Counted from the stretch's first letter, positions 34,524 to 43,232 are shown. The stretch: DNA of 64,000 nt from an uncultured Anaerolineae bacterium (GCA_905479495.1 CAJQMR010000008.1:1-64000), one strand, 5' to 3'. Numbers and translations are program-made. Notes: generated by a model not told the origin, from the letters alone.

Positions 34524-35486
34524 CTAATCTCTAATTTCTTCACTTTTATGCCCCAGCTCCAGCTTTTTCAGCCGGTAGAGCGTTTCCTGGGTCATCTGGC
34601 GGTGCTTGCTGGTGATGTCTGCCTGCACGCCAAAGAGGAAGATGAACAGCCCCACCAGCAGCAGGCCGGTACCAATGGTCACAGATTGGATGAACTGGTT
34701 GGCGTGGTTGATGAAGTAGGCGTAAAAAAAGCGGCCCCACAGCCACAATCCAGTCAGAATGAAGGGCAGGGCGATGTAGGTGAAGGTGCGCAGCGGTTCG
34801 TAAAAGGCGTAGAGGCGCACAATGGTGCCGGCCTGGGCTTTGATGAAGTGACCCATGCTGCGCTGTAAGCGAGACGGCCGTATCGGTCCATTGGTCTCCA
34901 CGGCGATGCTGCGAATAATCAGCCCTTGTTTGCCAGCTTGAATGATGGTGTCCAGCGTGTAGCTAAAGTTGGTGAGGATGTGCAGCCGCAGCGCCGTGTC
35001 TCGGCTGTAGGCGCGGAAGCCGCTCACTGCGTCCGGCACGTTGGTGCCGCTGACGGTGCGCACCGTCCAACTGCCCAGCTTTTGCAGCAGCTTCTTGAAC
35101 GGCGAAAAATGGGCAATGTTGTCTACCTGGCGGTTGGCAATGACGATATCGGCCTTACCAGCCAGCACCGGGGCCACCAGTTCGGGAATGTAGTGGCCAG
35201 GGTATTGGTTGTCGGCGTCGGTGTTGACGATGATGTCGGCCCCAAGGCGCAAGGCGGCGTCCAGCCCGGTTTGGAAGGCGCGGGCCAGCCCCATGTTTTG
35301 CCGATGCTGCACCACATGGGTAATGCCCAGGCTGCGGGCCACTTCGGCCGTGCCATCTGTGCTGCCATCGTCGATGATCAGCGTTTCGATGCAGTCGATG
35401 CCCGGTACCTGGCTCGGTAAATCGGACACCGTTTGTGGCAGGGTTTGGGCTTCGTTGAAGCAGGGAATTTGGATGATGAGTTTCAC
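34524..35486 (-). CDS. family 2 glycosyltransferase (dolichol-phosphate mannosyltransferase-like) with C-terminal membrane helices
   Basis: The protein has the GT2 N-terminus KLIIQIPCFNEAQTLPQTV, then LIIDDGSTDGTAEVA and DIIVNTDADNQYPG (the DxD nucleotide-sugar/metal site). The acceptor region DAVSGFRAYSRDTAL is typical of polyprenyl-phosphate sugar transferases. Two hydrophobic helices near the end (YIALPFILTGLWLWGRF, GTGLLLVGLFIFLF) anchor it. I chose GTG 35486. Upstream in-frame codons lie in an inverted repeat (35511-35575), and a TTG start there would be artefactual. It likely builds lipid-linked sugars for cell-surface glycosylation. Confidence 0.82.
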   Translation of the reverse strand: MKLIIQIPCFNEAQTLPQTVSDLPSQVPGIDCIETLIIDDGSTDGTAEVARSLGITHVVQHRQNMGLARAFQTGLDAALRLGADIIVNTDADNQYPGHYIPELVAPVLAGKADIVIANRQVDNIAHFSPFKKLLQKLGSWTVRTVSGTNVPDAVSGFRAYSRDTALRLHILTNFSYTLDTIIQAGKQGLIIRSIAVETNGPIRPSRLQRSMGHFIKAQAGTIVRLYAFYEPLRTFTYIALPFILTGLWLWGRFFYAYFINHANQFIQSVTIGTGLLLVGLFIFLFGVQADITSKHRQMTQETLYRLKKLELGHKSEEIRD

Positions 35487-35510
35487 GAAGGGGATTTTAA
35501 CGCAGAAATT

Positions 35511-35575
35511 GGAGATTGGTAATTGGAGATTAGAGATTGGATAAAACAATCTCTAATCTCCAATTACCAATCTCC
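35511..35575. repeat. 29-bp perfect inverted repeat (AGAGATTGG/TAATTGG family)
   Basis: Positions 35511-35539 are an exact reverse complement of 35547-35575, around a 7-nt spacer. The right arm contains the last three codons and stop of the adjacent alkyltransferase-like gene. It is the longest of the word-family hairpins in the window. Confidence 0.9.
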
Positions 35576-35947
35576 TCGCAAAATATCATCCAGCTCTACC
35601 AGATGCAGCCCGGCCCACAGGTGAATGGCGAGGTCGATACGGCCGTTCTCGTCCACGGCCACCCCCTCTGCCCGCAATATCTCTGCCTGCTTGTTGGCCG
35701 TCTGCTCCCGATGGCGAATGCTGATGCGCCCCTGGCTGTTGACTACCCGTTGCCAGGGAACGTTCGCCGAGGTATAACCGTCCTGGTTTGGCTGGCGCAG
35801 GGCGCTGAGCGCGTAGCCGACAGCGCGCGCGGCGTTGGGATGGCCTAGCATGGCGGCGATACGGCCGTAGCTGCTCACCTTACCGGGCGGGATACAGCGC
35901 ACCACTTTGTAAACCTGCTCAAAAAATCCAGGACTTTGTGTGTTCAT
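35564..35947 (-). CDS. alkyltransferase-like (ATL) DNA-repair protein
   Basis: The 127-residue protein is the DNA-binding domain of O6-alkylguanine-DNA alkyltransferase: VRCIPPGKVSSYGRIAAMLGHPNAARAVGYAL is the HTH region. The active-site PCHRV motif is replaced by PWQRVVNSQG, so the acceptor Cys is Trp. This defines alkyltransferase-like proteins, which bind alkylated guanine and recruit nucleotide-excision repair instead of removing the alkyl group. Its stop codon lies inside a 29-bp inverted repeat, whose sequence supplies the final GDW residues. Confidence 0.88.
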   Translation of the reverse strand: MNTQSPGFFEQVYKVVRCIPPGKVSSYGRIAAMLGHPNAARAVGYALSALRQPNQDGYTSANVPWQRVVNSQGRISIRHREQTANKQAEILRAEGVAVDENGRIDLAIHLWAGLHLVELDDILRGDW

Positions 35948-36149
35948 ACCCAGATCATAGCGGGCAAAATGAAAATTGGCTACCGGGGAAAACGGCCGTT
36001 TTGTTCACTAAATATTCACGGTTCATTCATGTTGTGCCTGGAAGGCCAATGTTATAACTTTGTGTTAATAGCGAACCATTGCGGGGAGCCAAAATAGCTA
36101 AGGAATGAAAACCATGCATCGTCCCGCCAGCTTCCAAGAGGAGTATCAG

Positions 36150-36536
36150 ATGAGTTGGTCAGTATTAATTGTAGATGACGAGCCCATGACGCAAGACTTA
36201 TTGCGCTTGATGTTGGAGCCAGCCGGTTTTCGGGTAACGGGAGCCGACCACGGCTTGGAGGCGCTGCAAAAAGTTAAAGAAGAAAAGCCAGACATCATGA
36301 TATTGGACGTGATGATGCCCCATATGGATGGGATTACCGTTTGCAAGGAGATTCGCCGGAATCCAGAAACGGCCGATTTGCCCATTGTCATGTTGAGTGG
36401 CAAAACCCATCTAAATGCCGTAGAGGAAGGGCTACAGGCTGGTGCCAACCGGTATCTGGCCAAACCGACTGCTCGTACAGACCTCATTCAAAATTTGCGC
36501 GAGGTGTTGGCCGAAACGGCCGCAGTCAGCCATTAA
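36150..36536 (+). CDS. stand-alone response regulator receiver protein
   Basis: The 128-residue protein is a single REC domain: acidic pair Asp9-Asp10 (LIVDDEP), phospho-acceptor Asp53 (MILDVMMP), Ser83 (VMLSGKT) and Lys105 (YLAKP). There is no output domain, so it acts by protein-protein interaction in a phosphorelay. I chose ATG 36150, preceded by AGAGGAG, over an upstream ATG at 36105. No histidine kinase is in the window. A terminator follows at 36571. Confidence 0.9.
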   Translation: MSWSVLIVDDEPMTQDLLRLMLEPAGFRVTGADHGLEALQKVKEEKPDIMILDVMMPHMDGITVCKEIRRNPETADLPIVMLSGKTHLNAVEEGLQAGANRYLAKPTARTDLIQNLREVLAETAAVSH

Positions 36537-36570
36537 GTAAACGCGCACAACACATTTGTATAGATAGCCA

Positions 36571-36594
36571 AGCCACCATTTAGGTGGCTTTTTT
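36571..36594 (+). terminator. intrinsic terminator
   Basis: AGCCACC (36571-36577) and GGTGGCT (36583-36589) form a stem followed by T6, ending the response-regulator transcript. Confidence 0.85.
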
Positions 36595-36730
36595 GTTTGT
36601 AATTCCGGGAAAACACCGAATTTCAGGCAATTTAAAAGCAGATCGTTACTTTTTAGGTGCTGGTTACACTTAAAGGGCAAGAACACAGTTTGATAAAAAA
36701 TTCATAAATAAGTTAAAGGGAGTAGATTAA

Positions 36731-37648
36731 ATGAAACAATTAATTGGCAATAAATATGGTGTATCCATTTTGGTTTTAATGTTGATGATGCTATTGGCTG
36801 CTTGTACGCCAACGGGAGATTTGCCAGGTGCGCCATCGGGTAACGACAACATCCCCGGTGAGGTAAATGACAACAGCGCCAGCGATGATAGTGACAATGG
36901 CAATGATCTAAACGACAACGCCGCTGATGACAACGCCAATGGCGCTGACGATTTAAATGAAAACGATGATGACAATCGTAATGCAAGCAATAGTATTGAA
37001 AACCTGAATGCTAATGATGACAATGGCAACAGCAATGACGACAATGCTAACAGCAATGACGACGACATGAATAGCAACGACGACAATGCCAACAGCAATG
37101 ATGACGACATGAACGGTAACGACGACAATGCCAACAGCAATGACGACGATGACGACATGAACAGCAACGACGACAATGCTAACAGCAATGACGACATGAA
37201 CAGCAACGACGACAACGCCAACAGCAATGACGACGATGATGACATGAACAGCAACGATGACAATGCTAATAGCAATGACGACATGAACAGCAATGACGAC
37301 AGCAGCAACAGTAACAGCGGCGATGATGACATGAATGGCAATGATGATAGTGGTAATGCCAATGATGACAGCAACAGCAACGATGATGATGACGACGACC
37401 GCAACAACAACAATAGCAATGATGACGCGAATACCAATGACGGCAGCAATGCGAATGATGACAGCAATGCGAATGATGACAGTAGCAACAGCAACGATAG
37501 CAGTAACAGCAATGACGATAGCAGTAACGACAACAGTGATGATGACGATAACAGCAACGACGATAATGACGACGATAGCAACAATAATGACGACAACAGC
37601 AACGACAACGGCGATGACAACAGCAACGACAACGGCGATGACGATTAG
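36731..37648 (+). CDS. Asn/Asp/Ser-rich repeat lipoprotein
   Basis: The 305-residue protein begins with a lipoprotein signal ending MLMMLLAACTPTG (lipidated Cys). The remaining about 265 residues are almost only Asn, Asp, Ser and a few Met, Ala and Gly, in loose repeats such as DDNANSNDDDMNSN. The DNA is a degenerate tandem repeat (AACAGCAATGACGAC-like units). The tail is extremely acidic and probably disordered, displayed at the cell surface, and could bind Ca2+ or other cations. A shorter tail of the same style ends the anti-sigma-like protein two genes downstream. Function is unknown. Confidence 0.75.
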   Translation: MKQLIGNKYGVSILVLMLMMLLAACTPTGDLPGAPSGNDNIPGEVNDNSASDDSDNGNDLNDNAADDNANGADDLNENDDDNRNASNSIENLNANDDNGNSNDDNANSNDDDMNSNDDNANSNDDDMNGNDDNANSNDDDDDMNSNDDNANSNDDMNSNDDNANSNDDDDDMNSNDDNANSNDDMNSNDDSSNSNSGDDDMNGNDDSGNANDDSNSNDDDDDDRNNNNSNDDANTNDGSNANDDSNANDDSSNSNDSSNSNDDSSNDNSDDDDNSNDDNDDDSNNNDDNSNDNGDDNSNDNGDDD

Positions 37649-37665
37649 GTCTTAGCTGGTGCTAA

Positions 37666-37697
37666 GGTGAGGGGAAGATAAACTATCTTCCCTCACC
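37666..37697. terminator. hairpin after the Asn/Asp-rich gene
   Basis: GGTGAGGGGAAGATA (37666-37680) pairs with TATCTTCCCTCACC (37684-37697) with one bulged G and a 3-nt loop. No clear T-run follows, so termination is only likely. Confidence 0.55.
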
Positions 37698-37817
37698 TCA
37701 TCCATAAGATTTTGCCTGTCACAGCTTTTATCTATAATCATAGACTCATAGCTGTGGCATCGTCGTTTTATTTTCGCCGTTTGAGCCGCACAAATTTTTT
37801 TGGAGTTGTCAACTACT

Positions 37818-38360
37818 GTGCAAGACGAATTATTATTGTTGCATCGTGCAAAATCATTAGATCAAGATGCACTGACTCAAGTGCATGAACAGTATTACGA
37901 TGCAATTTATCGGTATGTGGCGTATCGGGTAAATGATTTGCAAACGGCCGAAGATTTAACAAGCGAAGTGTTTATACGGTTTTTACATGCGATTCAGCAG
38001 AAGAATGCGCCGCAAAATACGATTCGTGGTTGGTTGTTTGGCGCTGCTTCGCTCATTTTAAAAGAACATTATCGCAAAAAGAAACGGACTCAATTGACAG
38101 AATTAAATGATGCGATACCGGGTGAATGGATGGAGCCAACTGAAAAGCTGGAAGCCCAGGAAAAAAAGCAAGCGCTGCATCGGGCGATTGCTGACTTAAC
38201 GGAAGAGCAGCAGCAGGTATTGGCTTTGCGTTTTGGCTCTGAAATGCCTGTTCGAGATGTCGCAAAGACGATGAATAAGAGTGAAGGGTCTGTCAAGATG
38301 TTGCAGGTGCGGGCGATTGCTGCGCTAACCCGAATGATGGCAGGCCCGGAGAGAAACTAA
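37818..38360 (+). CDS. ECF-type RNA polymerase sigma factor
   Basis: The protein of about 180 residues has sigma region 2 (VHEQYYDAIYRYVAYRVNDLQTAEDLTSEVFIRFLHAI) and region 4 (ALHRAIADLTEEQQQVLALRFGSEMPVRDVAKTMNKSEGSVKMLQVRAIAALTRMM), with a short linker. This is an extracytoplasmic-function sigma factor. The start is uncertain: GTG 37818 follows GGAG at some distance, and a TTG at 37800 is the alternative. Its stop overlaps the ATG of the next gene by one base, so the sigma factor and a putative anti-sigma protein are co-translated. Confidence 0.88.
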   Translation: MQDELLLLHRAKSLDQDALTQVHEQYYDAIYRYVAYRVNDLQTAEDLTSEVFIRFLHAIQQKNAPQNTIRGWLFGAASLILKEHYRKKKRTQLTELNDAIPGEWMEPTEKLEAQEKKQALHRAIADLTEEQQQVLALRFGSEMPVRDVAKTMNKSEGSVKMLQVRAIAALTRMMAGPERN

Positions 38361-39493
38361 TGAACAATGTACCAGAAGCTGTGCTTCATGATTGTTTGGA
38401 TTTTATGGAGCACGGCGAATCCATTGAACAAATCCTGGGGCGATACCCAGAGTTGGCAGAGACGTTACGGCCGTTTCTGGAAACGGCCGTACAGCTAACC
38501 ACACTGGCTCCCCAGCCTTCCTTGGTCGCCAAGCAACAATCTCAGCGGGCGTTTTTGGCCCATGCCGAAGGTTTAACAAGGGCATCCATACAGCCCTCTC
38601 CCTGGTACCGTCTACGGCAGCTTTTGTTGCCCCTGGTTTCCTTAGCTGTGGTGCTGATCCTTTTTGTCACAACGGCCGTTTCCGTTTCGGCTTCGGCTAT
38701 TCCAGGGGATGCCCTTTATTCTGTGAAGCGTTTGGTCGAAACCATTCGCCTCAACCAAACCAGCAACTCAGAAACGGCTATGGCGCTCATGGAACAGTAT
38801 CGACAAGAGCGAATACGGGAAGTAGAAGCTTTGCTGGGCACGGGGCGTTCTGCTGAGGTGACGTTTGAAGGCGAAATAACAATGATACAGCCGGAGGAAT
38901 GGACGGTAGCCACCATTAACGTGCTGCTTACGGCCGAAACCAGTATTGGCGGCAAGCCGCAGTTGGGGGAAATTGCTCGGGTGAACGGCCGTACTGAAAA
39001 CAGTCTGCTTGTGGCCAGCCGCATCGAGGTGCTCACTGGCTCGGCCGCTACACCTGAAACAGAGCCGCCGCCAATCCCAACGCAAACGATCGCGCCAACC
39101 GCAACGGCTACCGCTACGCAAGAGCCGACCACTGAACCGACTGAGGAACCAACCATCAAGCCAACGTCTACTCAGACGGCTACTGCTACTCCGCAGCCGA
39201 CAGCCACCATCACGCCATCGCCCCTGCCGACAGCCACCCCGTCGCCCGTGCCAACATCACCGCCCGCCAATGACAATGACAACAACAATGATGATGACGA
39301 AAACGACAACAGCGGGAATGATAATGAAGGCGACAGCAATGACAATGACAACAACAATGATAATGACAATCACAATGATAATGACAATCACAATGATGAT
39401 GGCGATGGGGACAGTGGCAATGACAATGATGGCGGTAATAGCAATGATGGTGATGACAGCGGCAGCAATAGTAATGAGGATGATGATGATTAA
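38360..39493 (+). CDS. membrane anti-sigma-like protein with DUF5667-type domain and Asn/Asp tail
   Basis: The 377-residue protein has a cytoplasmic N-terminal segment (CLDFMEHGESIEQILGRYPELAETLRPFLETA), one transmembrane helix at about 88-108 (LLLPLVSLAVVLILFVTTAV), and an extracytoplasmic domain starting SAIPGDALYSVKRLVETIRL, typical of DUF5667. A Thr/Pro/Glu linker then leads to an Asn/Asp/Gly-rich tail of about 75 residues. Coupling to the sigma gene suggests it sequesters the sigma factor until an outside signal is sensed. The tail resembles the lipoprotein upstream, so the lipoprotein may be a regulon member or the sensed partner. Confidence 0.75.
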   Translation: MNNVPEAVLHDCLDFMEHGESIEQILGRYPELAETLRPFLETAVQLTTLAPQPSLVAKQQSQRAFLAHAEGLTRASIQPSPWYRLRQLLLPLVSLAVVLILFVTTAVSVSASAIPGDALYSVKRLVETIRLNQTSNSETAMALMEQYRQERIREVEALLGTGRSAEVTFEGEITMIQPEEWTVATINVLLTAETSIGGKPQLGEIARVNGRTENSLLVASRIEVLTGSAATPETEPPPIPTQTIAPTATATATQEPTTEPTEEPTIKPTSTQTATATPQPTATITPSPLPTATPSPVPTSPPANDNDNNNDDDENDNSGNDNEGDSNDNDNNNDNDNHNDNDNHNDDGDGDSGNDNDGGNSNDGDDSGSNSNEDDDD

Positions 39494-39599
39494 TTCAAAA
39501 GCGGTTCTTGCTGTGTACGGCCGTACCGCGTGCATCACAAAATCAGCCTGAACCTGTCGTTTTACTGTCTGAACAGCACATTATTATGTAAATAAAAAG

Positions 39600-39627
39600 C
39601 GCCCGGATTTCCGGGCGTTACTTTTTT
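39600..39627 (+). terminator. intrinsic terminator
   Basis: CGCCCGGA (39600-39607) and TCCGGGCG (39610-39617) form a tight stem followed by TTAC and T6. It ends the sigma/anti-sigma operon. Confidence 0.85.
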
Positions 39628-39686
39628 GGCCTGAACGGCACCTGCCTCATATAGAAGTTCAAAAATATTGGTATAGAGGTAAAATA

Positions 39687-41246
39687 ATGCAGATGACCAC
39701 GACCCTATCGACAAATATGCAAACCGTGAAAGAAAAAATAATGGCGAAATGGGATGTACGCGTGTGGGGAACGGCCGTTTTTCTATTGCTCATTTTTGTA
39801 ACCGGCTTTGCCACCGTACAGTACGCAACCCCTGGCCTGGCCGGTAATGATGGCTACTACCATATGAAAATGGGCTACCTCATCCGCACCGAAGGGCTCA
39901 AACCAGATTTTCCCTATCTGCCCTACACCATCCTCAACGAAAACGCCTTTTATGATCATCATCTGCTGTACCATGTGTTCCTGGCCCTGTTCGCCACAGG
40001 CGATCCAGCTGCGGATGGCGGGCTGGCGCTGACACAGGGAGCGAAGCTGGCCAGCATTATCATGCCCTCGCTGGCGTTTTTGGCCATTTGGTGGCTGCTG
40101 CGTGGGCAAAAGGTGCCATATGCGGCCGTTTGGACCATCGGTCTCTTTGCTGTGTCAGAAGCATTTTTGTACCGGATGAGTATGCCCCGCGCCCAATCGC
40201 TGTCGCTGCTGCTGCTGGTTTTGGGACTGCACTGGCTGCTGCAAGGCAAATACAAGCTGCTCCTGCCGCTGGGCTTTGTTTTTGTTTGGGCCTACAACGC
40301 CTTCCCGCTGCTGCTGGTGGTGGCTGGCACCTATGCCATCGCCACCTTTATGCTGGAGCGACGCATTGCCTGGCAGGCCATTGTCTATCCGGCCATCGGC
40401 ATTGGGTTGGGGCTAATCATTAATCCTTACTTCCCGGAAAATATTGACTTTATTTTGGGGCATCTGCTGCCCAAGGTGGGCGAATCGAGCACGCCAGTCG
40501 GCAATGAATGGTCGCCTTACCGTACCTGGACGCTGGTGACGAATTCGGGAGTTTCTTTTATGGCGGTGCTAGCGGGCATCCTGGCCCTGGGCTGGCGTGA
40601 AAAGCGCATCGACAAATCTACGCTGGTTGCCCTGGGGCTGACGGTGCTGTTTGGCTACATGTTGTTTGAATCGCGCCGTTTTATTGAATATTTTCCACCT
40701 TTTGCCTGGATCTTCTTTGCCCTGAGTGCGGCTCCCATTTTGCGGGAATGGCTGGCGGTATGGGGAGAGAAACGGCCGTTTCTCCCGCAACTTGTCCCCA
40801 TTGCCTTACTTTTACTGCTGGCTTACCCACTCTACGTTGGCCTTACTGATGCCCGCGAGCTGTTGGCGGACAGCAAACCGGCCGATCGGTATGCCGACGC
40901 CACCATCTGGCTGCACGACAACGCCCCGGACGGTACAATGGTGTTCCAGACAGACTGGGATGATTTCACCCGGCTCTTCTTTTACAACACAAACGCCGTG
41001 TACACTGCTGGATTGGATCCCACGTTTATGGAGCTGGAAGATAAGGCGTTCTTTGACCGCTGGGTAGACATCACCCGAGGGCGCGTGGCGCAACCGGGAG
41101 CCGCCATCCGTGACGAATTTGGGGCAGCTTACGTCTTTAGTGACCTAAACCATAACAATTTTATGGACGAAGCGGCCGACGATCCGCTGCTGCACGAAGT
41201 GTACCGGGATGAGTATGCGGTGATTTATCAGGTTGGTGATCGATGA
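39687..41246 (+). CDS. GT-C-fold polytopic membrane protein (STT3/ArnT-like)
   Basis: The 519-residue protein has about 11 hydrophobic helices and a soluble C-terminal domain (about 400-519). The first outer loop contains LAGNDGYYHMKMGYLIRTEG, resembling the acidic catalytic loop of GT-C glycosyltransferases that use lipid-linked sugars, and YDHHLLYHVFLAL follows. The C-terminal domain (TIWLHDNAPDGTMVFQTDWDDFTRLFFYN) is like that in STT3-type proteins. It probably transfers a glycan at the outer membrane face. The acceptor is unknown. The GT2 enzyme at 34.5 kb could supply a lipid-linked donor. Confidence 0.72.
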   Translation: MQMTTTLSTNMQTVKEKIMAKWDVRVWGTAVFLLLIFVTGFATVQYATPGLAGNDGYYHMKMGYLIRTEGLKPDFPYLPYTILNENAFYDHHLLYHVFLALFATGDPAADGGLALTQGAKLASIIMPSLAFLAIWWLLRGQKVPYAAVWTIGLFAVSEAFLYRMSMPRAQSLSLLLLVLGLHWLLQGKYKLLLPLGFVFVWAYNAFPLLLVVAGTYAIATFMLERRIAWQAIVYPAIGIGLGLIINPYFPENIDFILGHLLPKVGESSTPVGNEWSPYRTWTLVTNSGVSFMAVLAGILALGWREKRIDKSTLVALGLTVLFGYMLFESRRFIEYFPPFAWIFFALSAAPILREWLAVWGEKRPFLPQLVPIALLLLLAYPLYVGLTDARELLADSKPADRYADATIWLHDNAPDGTMVFQTDWDDFTRLFFYNTNAVYTAGLDPTFMELEDKAFFDRWVDITRGRVAQPGAAIRDEFGAAYVFSDLNHNNFMDEAADDPLLHEVYRDEYAVIYQVGDR

Positions 41247-41315
41247 TCCGTTATCGGTAATCAATTTGGTTGCCTTTACCGATTACCGTTCACTGATAAC
41301 TGATAACGAGTAAGT
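41246..41315. repeat. CGGTAATC/GATTACCG word repeat
   Basis: CGGTAATC (41255-41262) pairs with GATTACCG (41281-41288), and CACTGATAACTGATAACG follows. The same word family recurs at 42479-42490, 51013-51060 and 53815-53866. Confidence 0.65.
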
Positions 41316-41316
41316 T

Positions 41317-41910
41317 ATGTCAACTATCGAAGCAGAACAATTTGATCGCGGCATGCGCTGGCTGGAGCGTTGGGGTATTGGACATTTGCGGCGGGAGCTG
41401 CTGCATGATGTAACCGGCCAGGTGCTGGAAGTTGGTGCGGGGACGGGAGCCAACTTGCCGCTTTACGGCCGTTCCGCCCACACCACATTAATTGACATAA
41501 AACCGGACCGCCTGCTGCTCGCCCGGCAAAAATCAGACAAGCCAGATACGCCCGCCACCTGCGCCAACGCCCACAACCTACCCTTTACCAGCAACCAGTT
41601 TGATGTGGTGGTGGGCACCCTGGTCTTTTGCTCCATCCCCCAGCCAGAGCTGGCCCTGGCCGAAATCAAGCGGGTACTCAAGCCAGACGGCCGTCTGCTC
41701 CTGCTAGAACATACGCGCGGCCATGGCCCCATCTCGCGCCGCTTTACGGATTGGCTGCAGCCGCTCTGGTTTGCCATGCAGGGGGAATGTCATCTGAATC
41801 GGGAAACGGCCGTTACCGTGCAAAACGCCGGATTTACCATCGAGCACAGCTCGGTGCATGGCTATGGTCTATTGCAAATGATGAAAGCTTCGGTGAACGG
41901 TAGTCAGTAA
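41317..41910 (+). CDS. class I SAM-dependent methyltransferase
   Basis: The 197-residue protein has motif I VLEVGAGTGANLPLYG (about 36-51), the acidic residue ending motif II (TTLIDIKPD), and motif post-I PFTSNQFDVVVGTLVFCSIP, typical of the UbiE/Methyltransf_11 family. It transfers a methyl group to an unknown small molecule or lipid. The N-terminal RGMRWLERWGIGHLRRELL is like phosphatidylethanolamine-methyltransferase-type proteins. The start at 41317 lies just after a word repeat. Confidence 0.85.
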   Translation: MSTIEAEQFDRGMRWLERWGIGHLRRELLHDVTGQVLEVGAGTGANLPLYGRSAHTTLIDIKPDRLLLARQKSDKPDTPATCANAHNLPFTSNQFDVVVGTLVFCSIPQPELALAEIKRVLKPDGRLLLLEHTRGHGPISRRFTDWLQPLWFAMQGECHLNRETAVTVQNAGFTIEHSSVHGYGLLQMMKASVNGSQ

Positions 41911-41978
41911 TCAGTGAGTCAGTATTCAGTTAGTCGCTTTTACTGAATACTGGAAACTGGCCTACTGAATACTGGAAT
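41901..41978. repeat. CAGTAATCAGT/AGTATTCAGT word repeat
   Basis: AGTATTCAGT (41921-41930) pairs perfectly with ACTGAATACT (41942-41951), and two more copies of CTACTGAATACTGG follow. It separates the convergent methyltransferase and glutaredoxin-like genes and may act as a terminator-like spacer. The same words recur at 44938-45000. Confidence 0.75.
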
Positions 41979-42409
41979 CATCGTCTACTACTCACAATTG
42001 TGTAAGCCAAAAGCCCCAACCCCAGGCCAATAAAAACCCAATTGCCATCGTATAAACCAAACAAAACGCCCGCCAGCCCCATAATGCTGTTGAAAGGATT
42101 GTCCCGCAGCGATTGCCATAAGTTAGGCTTGGGAATAGTGTAGCCGAGAGACTCCAGTTTTTGGCGCAGAACCGTTATTGACGGTTCGGTTAACGTACTG
42201 CCATCGGGGAAAACCAGGGTGGGCACGCTGGCGTTGCCGTCATTGATGGCCATCACCTTGCCCCGGCTCTCTGGGTCTTCGGTGATATTGACATAATCAA
42301 ACGCCACCTGCGCCCGGTCCAGCATCCCACGCACGGGCGGCACCATCGGGCAGGTCAGCGTGCCGTACATCATCACTTTTTCATTTTGCGTCATCGTTGA
42401 ATTGTCCAT
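41978..42409 (-). CDS. glutaredoxin-like protein with C-terminal membrane helices
   Basis: The 143-residue protein has a thioredoxin-fold start (KVMMYGTLTCPMVPPVRGMLDRAQVAFDYVNI) and the cis-Pro loop ASVPTLVFPDGSTL. The second Cys of the CxxC site is missing (CPMV), so it is monothiol. Residues about 105-140 form a hydrophobic hairpin (NSIMGLAGVLFGLYDGNWVFIGLGLGLLAY), making it a membrane-bound redox protein. The substrate is unknown. Confidence 0.78.
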   Translation of the reverse strand: MDNSTMTQNEKVMMYGTLTCPMVPPVRGMLDRAQVAFDYVNITEDPESRGKVMAINDGNASVPTLVFPDGSTLTEPSITVLRQKLESLGYTIPKPNLWQSLRDNPFNSIMGLAGVLFGLYDGNWVFIGLGLGLLAYTIVSSRR

Positions 42410-42553
42410 AGCAATTAGAGTACAACAGGTGCAGGAAACTTACGAGTGACAAGGTGAAGTGGGTGAACGGCCGTTCGCCGATTACCGTTTACCATCTGCT
42501 GATCACTATTGCATACGCTAGTCTAAAAGACCATAAACCTTACCAGCTAGTGC

Positions 42554-42607
42554 TTGACAGTACCGGGATGTTTGTGTATGATATTTTTATCAATCGATCA
42601 ATAAAAT
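42554..42607 (+). promoter_or_regulatory. sigma-70-type promoter with operator upstream of tetR-like gene
   Basis: TTGACA (42554-42559), a 17-bp spacer and TATGAT (42577-42582) form a near-consensus promoter. The site AATCGATCAATAAAAT (42592-42607) overlaps the expected start region and recurs with one change at 43292-43307, so it is a probable TetR operator. Confidence 0.75.
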
Positions 42608-42617
42608 GAACTAAATT

Positions 42618-43232
42618 ATGGGACAACATCAAACATACGACATAAGGCGACAGCAAATTTTAGTTGGGGCATTAAAAGCGTTTTCAGAAAAGGGGTACCT
42701 GGGTGCTTCTAACCGCGATATTGCGCAAGCCGCTGGCATCAATTCAACGGCCTTGCTTTATCATTATTTTGCCAACAAGGAAGACCTGTTTCAGGCGGTG
42801 ATTCGGGAGAATTTACCACCTATTCAGATTGGAGAGCAGATTGATATTTTGAAAACGCAGCCTGTTCCAGAGGCGTTAACGTTTATTGGCATGAGCATTA
42901 TTCAAGCGATGACTAAGCCACAAACAAGCACGCTCATCCGGCTGCTACTATCAGAGGCACTGCGCCAAACCGAAGTAACGCTAGCAATGTATGAAGCCGG
43001 TTCCGTGCATGTTTTAGCCTTTTTATACGATTACTTTGATTATTTAATGAATAACCAGCAAATCAAAACGGCCGATTTGGGTGTGACGGTGCGCTGTTTT
43101 TTAGGCCCCTTTATTGGATATTTGCTCACAGACAAGCTGCTGGCGGTACCGGATGAGAATGCCCCAGAGATGTCACTGCTTGTGGAAATGGCCGTCTCAA
43201 TCTTTCTAGCTGGTATGGCGTATGAAGCGTAG
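42618..43232 (+). CDS. TetR-family transcriptional regulator
   Basis: The 204-residue protein has the TetR N-terminal HTH: RRQQILVGALKAFSEKGYLGASNRDIAQAAGINSTALLYHYFANKEDLFQAVI (about 10-60). The helical C-terminal domain would bind an inducer. It lies between two copies of a candidate operator and next to an HXXEE membrane protein gene, so it probably represses itself and that gene. Confidence 0.92.
   Translation: MGQHQTYDIRRQQILVGALKAFSEKGYLGASNRDIAQAAGINSTALLYHYFANKEDLFQAVIRENLPPIQIGEQIDILKTQPVPEALTFIGMSIIQAMTKPQTSTLIRLLLSEALRQTEVTLAMYEAGSVHVLAFLYDYFDYLMNNQQIKTADLGVTVRCFLGPFIGYLLTDKLLAVPDENAPEMSLLVEMAVSIFLAGMAYEA

Noticed and set aside
35487..35549. TTG start for the GT2 gene inside the inverted repeat
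   Set aside because: The extra 21 residues are translations of a repeat. The conserved protein begins at KLIIQIPCFNE.
36727..37632. Long minus-strand frame of Leu/Ser repeats opposite the Asn/Asp-rich lipoprotein
   Set aside because: It is the complement of a repetitive coding sequence. It has no ribosome site, and the plus-strand lipoprotein signal is convincing.
37000..37640. Possible CRISPR-like array from regular DNA repeats
   Set aside because: The units are degenerate, in-frame Asn/Asp/Ser codons without constant repeats or unique spacers.
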